Origin: Actinacidiphila yanglinensis
GTDB taxonomy: Bacteria; Actinomycetota; Actinomycetes; Streptomycetales; Streptomycetaceae
Reading direction: 5' to 3'
Assembly (NCBI RefSeq): GCF_900107965.1
Contig: NZ_FNVU01000027.1
Coordinates: forward strand, 1 to 64,000
Length of the DNA: 64,000 nt
Made by a program: the position numbers and the translations under genes. The notes beneath the pieces are model-generated. The model saw only the letters and a program-made list of their open reading frames with translations, was not told where the DNA came from and did no database searches. Shown piece after piece: positions 16,952 to 23,956 of this stretch. Numbering within the stretch: position 1 is the first letter of the stretch; each line of letters starts with the position of its first letter.

Positions 16952-18058
16952 GTGGAGAGTTCAGCCACCCTTTACGCGTTGCCCGGGCTGCGCACCTTCG
17001 TGCGGGAGGTGCTGGCGTCGAACGGCGTCGCCGCCGGGGACGCGGCGACCGTCGCCGACCGGATGCTGGAGGCGGACGCCCGGGGCGTCCCCTCGCACGG
17101 GATCACCCGCCTGCCCCCGTACCTGGACCGGGTGCGGGCCGGCGGGTACAACCTCGACGCGAAGGTGCGGATCGTCCGGGAGTCCCCGGTGAGCGCGCTC
17201 GTGGACGGCGACAACGGCTTCGGGCAGGTCGTGATGACCTACGCCGCCGACCTCGCCGCGCGGAAGGCTGCCGCCTCGGGCCTGGCGTGGGTGGGGGTGC
17301 GCAACTCCAACCACGCGGGCGCCGGCGGGGTCTACGCCGCCCGCGCCCTGGAGCACGACCTGATCGGCCTGTACGGGGCGATCGGCAACGCCAACCACAT
17401 GGCGCCGTGGGGCGGTGTGTCCCCGCTGTTGAGCACGAACCCGCTGGCGGTGGCGATCCCGGCCGGCCGGCAGCCGCCGGTGGTGCTGGACATGGCGACG
17501 ACGGTCGTCTCCTTCGGCCGGCTGAAGCTGGCCGCCCAGCGCGGCGAGTCGATCCCGGACACGTGGGTGATGGACCTGGCGGGGGCACCGGTGACCGACC
17601 CGGCGGAGGCCATGCACGGGTTGCTCATGCCGATCGGAGGGTACAAGGGATACGGCCTGAACCTGGTCATCGGCATGCTGGCGGGCACGCTCAACGGAGC
17701 GGCGTTCGGGAGCGAGACGATCGACTTCAACCACGACCACGTCACGCCGACCAACACCGGGAACATGATCCTGATGGTCAGGCCCGACCTGTTCCGGTCG
17801 CTGGAGGAGTTCAAGGCGAGCGCCGACGAGCGCATCCGCGAACTGCGGGAGTCGCGCCCCGTCGATCCCGGCCGGCCGGTGCGGACGCCGGGCGACGCCT
17901 TGGAGTCGAGGAGCCGTCGAAGCCGGGAGCACGGCGTCCCGATCGAGCCCGCCACCGCGGCGAGGCTGGCCGCCCTCGGTGCGGCGCACGGCATCGAACT
18001 TCCCGCGCCGGTCGACGCGACCCCCGCGCACACCGACTTGGAGGGCGGACGATCATGA
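16952..18058 (+). CDS. Malate/L-lactate dehydrogenase family (Ldh_2) oxidoreductase
   Basis: This is a 368-residue NAD(P)H-dependent 2-hydroxyacid dehydrogenase of the Ldh_2 fold. Family motifs are ADARGVPSHGITRLPPYL (catalytic His about residue 50), VGVRNSNHAGAGG, PWGGVSPLLSTNPLAVAIP, VLDMATTVVSFGRL and GGYKGYGLNL. Members interconvert 2-oxo and 2-hydroxy acids such as malate, lactate, ureidoglycolate or 2,3-diketogulonate. In this operon it could reduce or oxidise a ring-cleavage intermediate. The start is uncertain: GTG 16952 is given, but GTG 16922 is in frame with GGAG 10 nt upstream. The C-terminus is some 20 residues longer than usual. It overlaps the cupin gene by ATGA. Confidence 0.85.
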   Translation: MESSATLYALPGLRTFVREVLASNGVAAGDAATVADRMLEADARGVPSHGITRLPPYLDRVRAGGYNLDAKVRIVRESPVSALVDGDNGFGQVVMTYAADLAARKAAASGLAWVGVRNSNHAGAGGVYAARALEHDLIGLYGAIGNANHMAPWGGVSPLLSTNPLAVAIPAGRQPPVVLDMATTVVSFGRLKLAAQRGESIPDTWVMDLAGAPVTDPAEAMHGLLMPIGGYKGYGLNLVIGMLAGTLNGAAFGSETIDFNHDHVTPTNTGNMILMVRPDLFRSLEEFKASADERIRELRESRPVDPGRPVRTPGDALESRSRRSREHGVPIEPATAARLAALGAAHGIELPAPVDATPAHTDLEGGRS

Positions 18059-18522
18059 CGGCGAACGACCGGCTGGTGATGCGGGGGGCCGAGCGCACGA
18101 GGGTGGACCGCGGCGGCGCGGTCCACAGCCTGCCGTACCTGGGCGAGTGGAACTCCGAGACCGCCGTCGTCACCACGGGCCAGACCGTCTTCGAGCCCGG
18201 CGGGGCGCTGAGGCTGCACAGCCACAACGTCGACGAGTCCGTCCTCGTCCTGGAGGGCGAGGCGACGGTCCAGATCGACGGCGAGTACACCGACCTGGTC
18301 GCGGGAGACGCGACGTGGGTGCGGGCCGGAACGCCGCACCGGTTCCTGAACCGGGGCACGGGCGTGATGCGGATCTACTGGGTCTACGCGGGCCGCGGGG
18401 TCACCCGGACGCTCACCGGGACCGGGGAGACGGTGTCGCACCTCGACGAGATGATGGACGGCGGGCTCGTCCCGGAGCTGCCGATCACGAGAGGTGGCGC
18501 CGACGATGCCCGGCGGCCGTGA
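18055..18522 (+). CDS. Single-domain cupin protein
   Basis: This is a 155-residue beta-barrel protein with a full cupin metal site: His55, His57 and Glu61 in HSHNVDESVLVLEG, and His95 in TPHRFLN. Small cupins include oxygenases, isomerases and decarboxylases as well as non-enzymatic sensors. It is translationally coupled to the dehydrogenase gene (ATGA overlap) and overlaps the next gene by 17 bp, which argues for a role in the same pathway. Because no classical extradiol dioxygenase is found, an oxygenase or isomerase function is worth testing, but this is speculation. Confidence 0.8.
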   Translation: MTANDRLVMRGAERTRVDRGGAVHSLPYLGEWNSETAVVTTGQTVFEPGGALRLHSHNVDESVLVLEGEATVQIDGEYTDLVAGDATWVRAGTPHRFLNRGTGVMRIYWVYAGRGVTRTLTGTGETVSHLDEMMDGGLVPELPITRGGADDARRP

Positions 18523-19081
18523 GTTCCGGGCGCCGCTCCCGCGGGAACTGACCGAGGGCCAGCGGCGGATCCGCGCGACCGTACTGGACGGACTCAGCGC
18601 GTCGCAGCGCGCGCTGTTCGACCGTGAGGACGGCGAGGGGCGGCTGCTGGGGCCCTTCGGACTGGCGCTGCTCTCCCCGGCGATCGGCGGTCCCTCGCTC
18701 GCGATGGGCGCCGCGTTCCGCGGTTCCACGGTGCTGACCGCGCGCGGGCGCGAGATCGCGATCCTCGCCGTCGCGGCCGCCACCCGGTGCTCCTACGAGC
18801 GCTACGCCCACGCGGCGGTCGGCCGGTCTGCGGGGTTGGGCCAGGACGAGGTCGCGTCTCTTCTGGACGGCACGTTCGCCGGCGCCGACGAGGTGGAGGA
18901 GGCGATCCACCGCGTCGCGGTGGCCTATCTGTCCACCCCCACGGGCCGGACCCCCAACCTGCCGGCGGGGGCCGCGGACGTCCTCGACGACCGCGCCCTC
19001 TACGAACTCCTGATGCTCCTGGGCCACTACCGGAACCTCGCCATGGCGATGGGGGTCTTCGGCGTCCCGGCGCCGGAGTGA
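18506..19081 (+). CDS. Carboxymuconolactone decarboxylase (CMD)/AhpD-like protein
   Basis: This is a 191-residue all-helical protein. The core LTARGREIAILAVAAATRCSYERYAHAAVGRSAGL (about residues 77-111) has the CMD pattern of an aromatic-E...H...A...G, with a single Cys rather than the CxxC of peroxidase-type AhpD. Members decarboxylate 4-carboxymuconolactone, reduce peroxides, or are uncharacterised. The start is ATG at 18506, preceded by AGAGGTGG; GTG 18494 is also in frame. It overlaps the cupin gene and so belongs to the operon. Decarboxylation of an aromatic-derived lactone would fit, but other roles are open. Confidence 0.8.
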   Translation: MPGGREFRAPLPRELTEGQRRIRATVLDGLSASQRALFDREDGEGRLLGPFGLALLSPAIGGPSLAMGAAFRGSTVLTARGREIAILAVAAATRCSYERYAHAAVGRSAGLGQDEVASLLDGTFAGADEVEEAIHRVAVAYLSTPTGRTPNLPAGAADVLDDRALYELLMLLGHYRNLAMAMGVFGVPAPE

Positions 19082-19100
19082 CGCACGCAAGGTCGCGGAA

Positions 19101-19132
19101 CGGCCGCCGTCGCGGGAGGCGACGTGCGGCCG
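19101..19132 (+). terminator. Long hairpin before the operon's aldehyde dehydrogenase
   Basis: CGGCCGC plus CGTCGC pair with GCGACG plus GCGGCCG across a 5-nt loop, a 13-bp stem with one bulged base, 19 bp after the CMD-like gene. It could reduce transcription into, or protect mRNA of, the last gene of the operon. Confidence 0.5.
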
Positions 19133-19220
19133 CCGCTGAACGCTGCCCGCACGGGCGATGCGGGTGCGATGCGCGAACGGGACGCGGCCGCCGACGACAC
19201 AGAAACGAGAGGGATCACTC

Positions 19221-20678
19221 ATGACCGCCATCGCTGAACCAGTTCTGGGCCGGCACGGAAGCTTCGTCTCCGGCGCCGAGGCCACCGATGCCGGCGGGCG
19301 GTATCGCGCCGTCGTCAATCCCGCGGACGGCTCCCTGCTGGCCGAGGTCGCCGACGGCACGCCCGAGGTGGTCGACCGTGCCGTGGCCGCCGCCGTCGGG
19401 GCGGCCCGGGTGTGGCGGTCGACGGCGCCGGCCCGGCGCGGACGCATCCTGCTGGACATCGCCGCGGCCATCCGGGCCGACGCCGAGGCGATCGCACGTG
19501 CCGAGACGCTCGACAACGGCAAGCCGCTCAGCCAGGCCGCCTCGGACGTCGAGTCGGCGGCGAGGTACTTCGAGTTCTTCGGGGGCTACGCCGACAAGTT
19601 CAACGGTGACGCGATACCGCTGGGCCAGGGGTACGTGTCCTACACGATCCACGAGCCGTTCGGCGTGGTGGGCCACATCCTGCCGTGGAACGCGCCGCTC
19701 CAGCAGGCGGCCAGGGGCATCGCCCCGTGTCTCGCGGCGGGCAACGCGGTGGTGGCGAAGCCCTCGGAGGAGACGCCCCTGTCGACGCTCCGGCTCGCGC
19801 GGATCGCCGTGGAGTGCGGGCTTCCGGCGGGCGTGTTCAACGTCGTCACCGGCACCGGCGCCGAGGTCGGTGCGGCGCTGTGCGCGCACCCGGACGTGCG
19901 GCGGCTCGCCTTCACCGGCTCGGTGGCCACCGGCCGGGTGGTGGCGGCGGCCGCGGCCGACCGGGTGATCCCCTCGACGCTGGAGCTGGGCGGGAAGTCC
20001 GCGAACATCGTCTTCGCCGACGCCGATCTCGACGAGGCGGTGGCCGGCGCCGTCAAGGCGAGCATGGTCAACGCCGGGCAGATCTGCTCGGCCGGCACCC
20101 GGCTGCTGGTGGACGAGCGGATCAGCGCGCGGTTCGTGGAACGCCTGACGGCCACCCTGAGCGGGATGTCGGTGGGACCGGGCATCGACGATCCCGACAT
20201 CGGCGCCATCACCACCCGCGACCAGTTCGCCAAGGTCAAGCGCTACATCCAGATCGCGGAGGCCGAGGGGGCGACGGCCATCCGGTGCGGAAGGGCGGTG
20301 GCCGACCGCCCGGCCGGCGGCTTCTACGTCGACCCCGTCGTCTTCGTGGAGGTGCGGGGCGACATGACGATCGCCCGGGAGGAGGTGTTCGGACCGGTAC
20401 TGAGCGTGCAGACCTTCCGCGACGAGCAGGAGGCCGTCACGATCGCCAACGACAGCGAGTACGGGCTCGCCGCCGGAGTGTGGACCGCGGACATCGGCAC
20501 CGCGCTGCGCGTGGCAAGGGACCTGGAGGTCGGTCAGGTCTTCGTGAACGAGTACTTCGCCGGCGGCGTCGAGACGCCCTTCGGCGGAGTCAAGCGCAGC
20601 GGCTACGGCCGCGAGAAGGGCCTGGCCGCGATGTACGAGTACACCCAGTCGAAGGCGGTCAACATCAGGATCGGCTGA
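19221..20678 (+). CDS. NAD(P)+-dependent aldehyde dehydrogenase
   Basis: This is a 485-residue ALDH-superfamily enzyme. It has VVGHILPWNAPLQQA (cofactor region), FTGSVATGRVVAA, catalytic Glu in LELGGKSAN and catalytic Cys in NAGQICSAGTR (about residue 290), and it ends with the usual GGVKRSGYGREKGL. It oxidises an aldehyde to the acid. In protocatechuate 4,5-cleavage the 4-carboxy-2-hydroxymuconate semialdehyde must be oxidised, normally by LigC; whether this ALDH or the Ldh_2 protein does that here is open. The start is ATG at 19221 with GAGAGGG upstream. It is the last gene before a strong terminator. Confidence 0.92.
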   Translation: MTAIAEPVLGRHGSFVSGAEATDAGGRYRAVVNPADGSLLAEVADGTPEVVDRAVAAAVGAARVWRSTAPARRGRILLDIAAAIRADAEAIARAETLDNGKPLSQAASDVESAARYFEFFGGYADKFNGDAIPLGQGYVSYTIHEPFGVVGHILPWNAPLQQAARGIAPCLAAGNAVVAKPSEETPLSTLRLARIAVECGLPAGVFNVVTGTGAEVGAALCAHPDVRRLAFTGSVATGRVVAAAAADRVIPSTLELGGKSANIVFADADLDEAVAGAVKASMVNAGQICSAGTRLLVDERISARFVERLTATLSGMSVGPGIDDPDIGAITTRDQFAKVKRYIQIAEAEGATAIRCGRAVADRPAGGFYVDPVVFVEVRGDMTIAREEVFGPVLSVQTFRDEQEAVTIANDSEYGLAAGVWTADIGTALRVARDLEVGQVFVNEYFAGGVETPFGGVKRSGYGREKGLAAMYEYTQSKAVNIRIG

Positions 20679-20686
20679 CCGACCCC

Positions 20687-20716
20687 GCGCGCCGCCCGGG
20701 CCGTTGGGCGGCGCGC
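20687..20716 (+). terminator. Strong hairpin terminator at end of ligJ operon
   Basis: GCGCGCCGCCC pairs perfectly with GGGCGGCGCGC (11 bp) across an 8-nt loop, 8 bp after the aldehyde dehydrogenase stop and 102 bp before the convergent glycosidase gene end. Confidence 0.8.
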
Positions 20717-20818
20717 GTCGTCCCGGCGGGCCGGGGAGCCCGTGTGCGGTGGGGTCCCCGGCCCGGCGGCCACGGTGCGTACCAGCGGGACCGGGCGGTC
20801 GGCGGTGCCGGGGACTCC

Positions 20819-22933
20819 TCAGGCCCCGGCGAGTGTCCAGGTGGCCGTGTCGGTGTGGGTGGTTCCGTCGATGGTGGCGGTGACGGTGACCGTGTTGGTC
20901 CCCGGGCGCAGGGTCACACCGGTCCAGGTGAAGATGTGGTCGGTGCTGCTGCGGCTGCCCAGCGAGGTGCCGTTGAGAACGGCGCTGACCGTGCCGGCGT
21001 TGGAGTAGACCTTCACCTCGGTGGCGGCGTCGGTGCGTGCGGTCCAGCGGCGGCTGGTGACGTAGAGGGTCGGCGCGGTCGACCAGTTGGCCTTGTACCA
21101 GTAGAAGGCGTCCTTGCGGGTGGCCCGGTCGCGGGTGACCAGGCCCTTGTCGTTGATGCCGGGCCGGCTGCCCTCGTTGCGCCCGTCGGAGGCGAAGTCG
21201 AACATGTTCCAGACGAACGACCCCCAGATGAAGGGCCGGTCGGCGATCTGCTGCCACTGCGCCTCGTGCAGCAGCGCCTGGTACTCCTCGGGGTGGAACT
21301 GGCCGCCCGCGCTCGGCTCCGCCGGGTTGAGCGCGTGCTGCGTGGTGTTCGCGCCGGCGCCGTACTCGGAGATGGCGAAGGTGCGGTTCGGCTCGGCCGC
21401 GTGCAGGCTGTCGGCCCACGGCCCGAGGTCGTTGTAGGAACCCCCGTACCAGCCGAAGTACTTGTTGTACGCGGTCGTGTCCGCGTGGCTCGCCACCGTG
21501 GCGTCGTTGCCGAGGTCGTTGGCGTAGGTGCTGATCCGGTCCGGGTCCTCGCTCCTGACCAGCGCGGCGAGGCTCGCCAGCAGCGTGTTGGTCGGGGTGT
21601 CGTCGGTGTTCTGCTCGTTGCCGATGCTCCAGAAGACGATGGAGGGGTGGTTGTAGTTCTGCCGGATCAGCTCGCGCAGCTGGTTCTGCGTGCTGGCGGT
21701 GAAGGCCGCGGAGTTGGTGGTGGCGTTGATCAGGGGGACCTCGGCCCACACCACGACGCCGGCGGCGTCCGCGAGGTTGTAGTCCTTCTGGTCGTGCTGG
21801 TAGTGCGCCATCCGCACCGTGGTCGCGCCGATCTCCTTGATGAGGGACCAGTCCTGCTCGTGGTCGGCGTCGGTCTCGGCCCATCCCACGCCGGCGCGGT
21901 CCTGGTGCAGGTCCACCCCGTGCAGGCCGAGGTGCTTGCCGTTGAGCGTGAATCCGGTGGTGTCGAGGCTGAAGCTGCGCAGGCCGAGCGGTTCGGTGAC
22001 CACGTCGGTGACCGTCCCCGCGGTGGCGTCGCGGATCTCGACGCTGGCGCTGTACTGGTAGGGGTCGGCCAGGCCGTTCCAGCGGCGCGGGTTGGCGACG
22101 GTGAGGGTCTGCACGACGTCCCACTCGGTGTTGGCGGCGACTGCCTTCACCGCGGTGCTCCGGTCGGCCACGACGGTGCCGTCCGCGTCGGTGATGACGG
22201 CGCGCACGACCACGTTGCGGCTGGTGGTGTTGTTGTTGAAGACCTTCGCGGTCACGTCGACGGTGGCGGAGGCGGCGGTCACACCGCGCTGGCGCAGGTA
22301 GATGCCGGGACCGGCGTAGTCGAGCATCCGCACCCCGAGCCTGTCGATGGCGTAGAGGCTGACGTTGCGGTAGATGCCGCCCTGGAAGGTGTAGTCGGCG
22401 CTCAGCGGCGCGATGTCGGGGTTGTTGGCGTTGGTCACCTTGACCGCGACGACGCTCTCCCGGCCGGGGGTGAGGTTGGCGGTGACGCCGAACCGGAAGC
22501 GTGCGTAGCCCCCTTGGTGCTGCCCGAGGTGGGTGCCGTCGATCCAGACGTCGGCCACCTGGTTGGCCCCCGCGAACTGGAGGAAGAGCATCTTGCCCGA
22601 CAGGTCGGCCGGCACGGTGACGCGCCTGCGGTACCAGCCGACCCCCCGGTAGTAGTTGCCGCCGCCGTCCGCGCCGTCCTGGGCGTTCCACGTGTGCGGC
22701 ACGCTGAGGGCGGTCCACGCGCTGTCGTCGAAGGAGGGCTGCTGCGCATCCGCGACGTCGCCCTGGTGGAAGCGCCAACCCGAGTCGAGGCTGAGCCAGG
22801 TACGCAGCGCGGGCGGGGTGTAGGTCTGCGCGGCGGCCGGCGCGGCGCCGGCCGGGCCGGCCGCGGCGAAGGTGGCGAGTGCGCCGCCTGCGAGGGTGCC
22901 GAGCAGGTGCCGGCGGCTGGGATGTTCGTTCAT
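20819..22933 (-). CDS. Tat-exported glycoside hydrolase family 2 (beta-galactosidase/glucuronidase-like)
   Basis: This is a 704-residue exported glycosidase. The N-terminus PSRRHLLGTLAGGALATFAAAG is a Tat-type signal. The order is the GH2 sugar-binding jelly roll (SLDSGWRFHQG, VPHTWNAQDG, YRRRVTVP), the Ig-like domain, then the TIM barrel with acid/base Glu in SIGNEQNTDD and nucleophile Glu in ISEYGAG. A C-terminal beta-sandwich ends the protein. It cleaves a terminal beta-linked sugar outside the cytoplasm; which sugar cannot be told. The start is ATG at 22933 with GGGAAGG 6 nt upstream. Upstream (23020-23060) two GTTCAT direct repeats 18 bp apart could be regulatory. It is convergent with the ligJ operon. 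Confidence 0.9.
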   Translation of the reverse strand: MNEHPSRRHLLGTLAGGALATFAAAGPAGAAPAAAQTYTPPALRTWLSLDSGWRFHQGDVADAQQPSFDDSAWTALSVPHTWNAQDGADGGGNYYRGVGWYRRRVTVPADLSGKMLFLQFAGANQVADVWIDGTHLGQHQGGYARFRFGVTANLTPGRESVVAVKVTNANNPDIAPLSADYTFQGGIYRNVSLYAIDRLGVRMLDYAGPGIYLRQRGVTAASATVDVTAKVFNNNTTSRNVVVRAVITDADGTVVADRSTAVKAVAANTEWDVVQTLTVANPRRWNGLADPYQYSASVEIRDATAGTVTDVVTEPLGLRSFSLDTTGFTLNGKHLGLHGVDLHQDRAGVGWAETDADHEQDWSLIKEIGATTVRMAHYQHDQKDYNLADAAGVVVWAEVPLINATTNSAAFTASTQNQLRELIRQNYNHPSIVFWSIGNEQNTDDTPTNTLLASLAALVRSEDPDRISTYANDLGNDATVASHADTTAYNKYFGWYGGSYNDLGPWADSLHAAEPNRTFAISEYGAGANTTQHALNPAEPSAGGQFHPEEYQALLHEAQWQQIADRPFIWGSFVWNMFDFASDGRNEGSRPGINDKGLVTRDRATRKDAFYWYKANWSTAPTLYVTSRRWTARTDAATEVKVYSNAGTVSAVLNGTSLGSRSSTDHIFTWTGVTLRPGTNTVTVTATIDGTTHTDTATWTLAGA

Positions 22934-23148
22934 GGTGTGCCTTCCCAGGTGGGGGGATGCGGCCCCGGCCCGCACAGGCGTCCGCACCGTGCGGCGGGGC
23001 CACGATCCGAATCACACGGTCACGTACATGAACAATGATCTGCAATATGAACCAGGTGTGAGGCTAGGACGACCCATCGCACGGGTCAACCCTGGCGTGC
23101 ACCGGATCATCTCCGGCCGTGGCGGGGGAAGTGGGGCTCCCCCACCGT

Positions 23149-23743
23149 TCATTCGGCTTCGGGCAGGTCCACGATCTCGGTGATGCCGCGCCGCGCCGCA
23201 CTCCCGCCGGTCACGTCGGCGGCCCGCACCAGCGCGGGGCGGCGGCCCGCCGCCGCGAGCTCCATCCACGCGTCGAACACCGCGCAGCGACTGGCCCTCG
23301 ACGTACCGGGTGCGGTCGACCAGCGAGGCGAAAAGGCTGCCGTCGCAGACCGTGAAGAGGACCGAGCACAGGCCGAGCGCGCACACGACCGCGTAGAGCT
23401 GCCCGAGGGTCAGCACGCCCAGGGCGCGGCACACGGGCAGGCTCGCCAGCAGCACGAACGCGCACAGGTCCGAGCCGATCATGAGGACGCGCCGGCGCCC
23501 GCCGCGGTCCGCCAGCGCGCCGAGGTGGAGGGTGAACAGGCCGGGGGCGAGCGCGGCGGCGTTGAGGAGGCCCATCTGCGTCGGGCCGGCGTGCAGCATC
23601 ACGGCGGCCGTCAGGGGTATCGCGAGTGCGGTGACACCGTCGCCCAGCATGGAGACGGTGGAGGCCGTCCAGTACCTCCGCAAGGGCGCGTCGCGCAGGA
23701 GGCGGGGCAGCATCGGGAGGACGGCACGGGGCAACAGAACCAT
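23149..23743 (-). pseudogene. Decayed MFS transporter gene (N-terminal third, then unrelated reading frame)
   Basis: From 23743 about 145 residues read as the start of an EntS/MFS_3-type exporter (LRRYWTASTVSMLGDGVTALAI, LGALADRGGRRRVLMIGSDL, LVDRTRYVEGQSL), covering roughly four of twelve membrane segments. After about 23310 that frame turns into Arg/Gly-rich noise. A different frame then reads plausibly as AVFDAWMELAAAGRRPALVRAADVT to a stop at 23151-23149, the apparent tail of another gene. This is best explained by a deletion joining two genes. No complete transporter remains. Confidence 0.65.
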
Positions 23744-23814
23744 TCACCTGACCGAGTCGATCCGCGCTTCCGGTCCGAAGGCGCGGCATGTCCGTCGTGT
23801 CGTACGGCGAAGCG

Positions 23815-23852
23815 GCACGGGCACTCGTGCGTCACCTCACGAGTGCCCGTGC
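23815..23852 (-). terminator. Perfect 15-bp hairpin terminator downstream of MMPL gene
   Basis: GCACGGGCACTCGTG pairs perfectly with CACGAGTGCCCGTGC across an 8-nt loop. It begins 7 bp after the stop of the six-codon ORF at 23859-23879 and ends the MMPL transcription unit. Confidence 0.8.
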
Positions 23853-23858
23853 GTCAGC

Positions 23859-23879
23859 TCACCAGTCGTGGTTGCGCAT
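23859..23879 (-). CDS. Six-codon ORF (MRNHDW) with consensus Shine-Dalgarno
   Basis: ATG-CGC-AAC-CAC-GAC-TGG-TGA encodes MRNHDW. It has a near-perfect GAGGAGGT ribosome binding site about 7 nt upstream, 77 bp after the MMPL stop and 6 bp before a strong terminator. It may be a real micro-peptide, a translated decoy or the start of a gene whose body was deleted. The DNA beyond the terminator holds another gene remnant, which supports the last view. Unlike biarylitide-type pentapeptides it has no Tyr and no adjacent P450. Confidence 0.35.
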   Translation of the reverse strand: MRNHDW

Positions 23880-23956
23880 GGCCGGCACCTCCTCGGTCGT
23901 CGTACGGGGGTGGCCGGCTGGGGGTAGGGCCGGCCACGGCTGGGGCAGGCCGCTCG

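Noticed and set aside
19215..23045. Very long open minus-strand frame (over 1200 codons), with similar ones at 37997-41590, 13639-15690 and 9430-12222
   Set aside because: They run antisense to well-supported genes, have Arg/Gly/Pro-rich translations without domains, and arise from the high GC content.
23859..23879. Hexapeptide as a biarylitide-type precursor
   Set aside because: Those precursors carry Tyr and an aromatic/His at fixed positions and sit beside a cytochrome P450 gene; neither is present.
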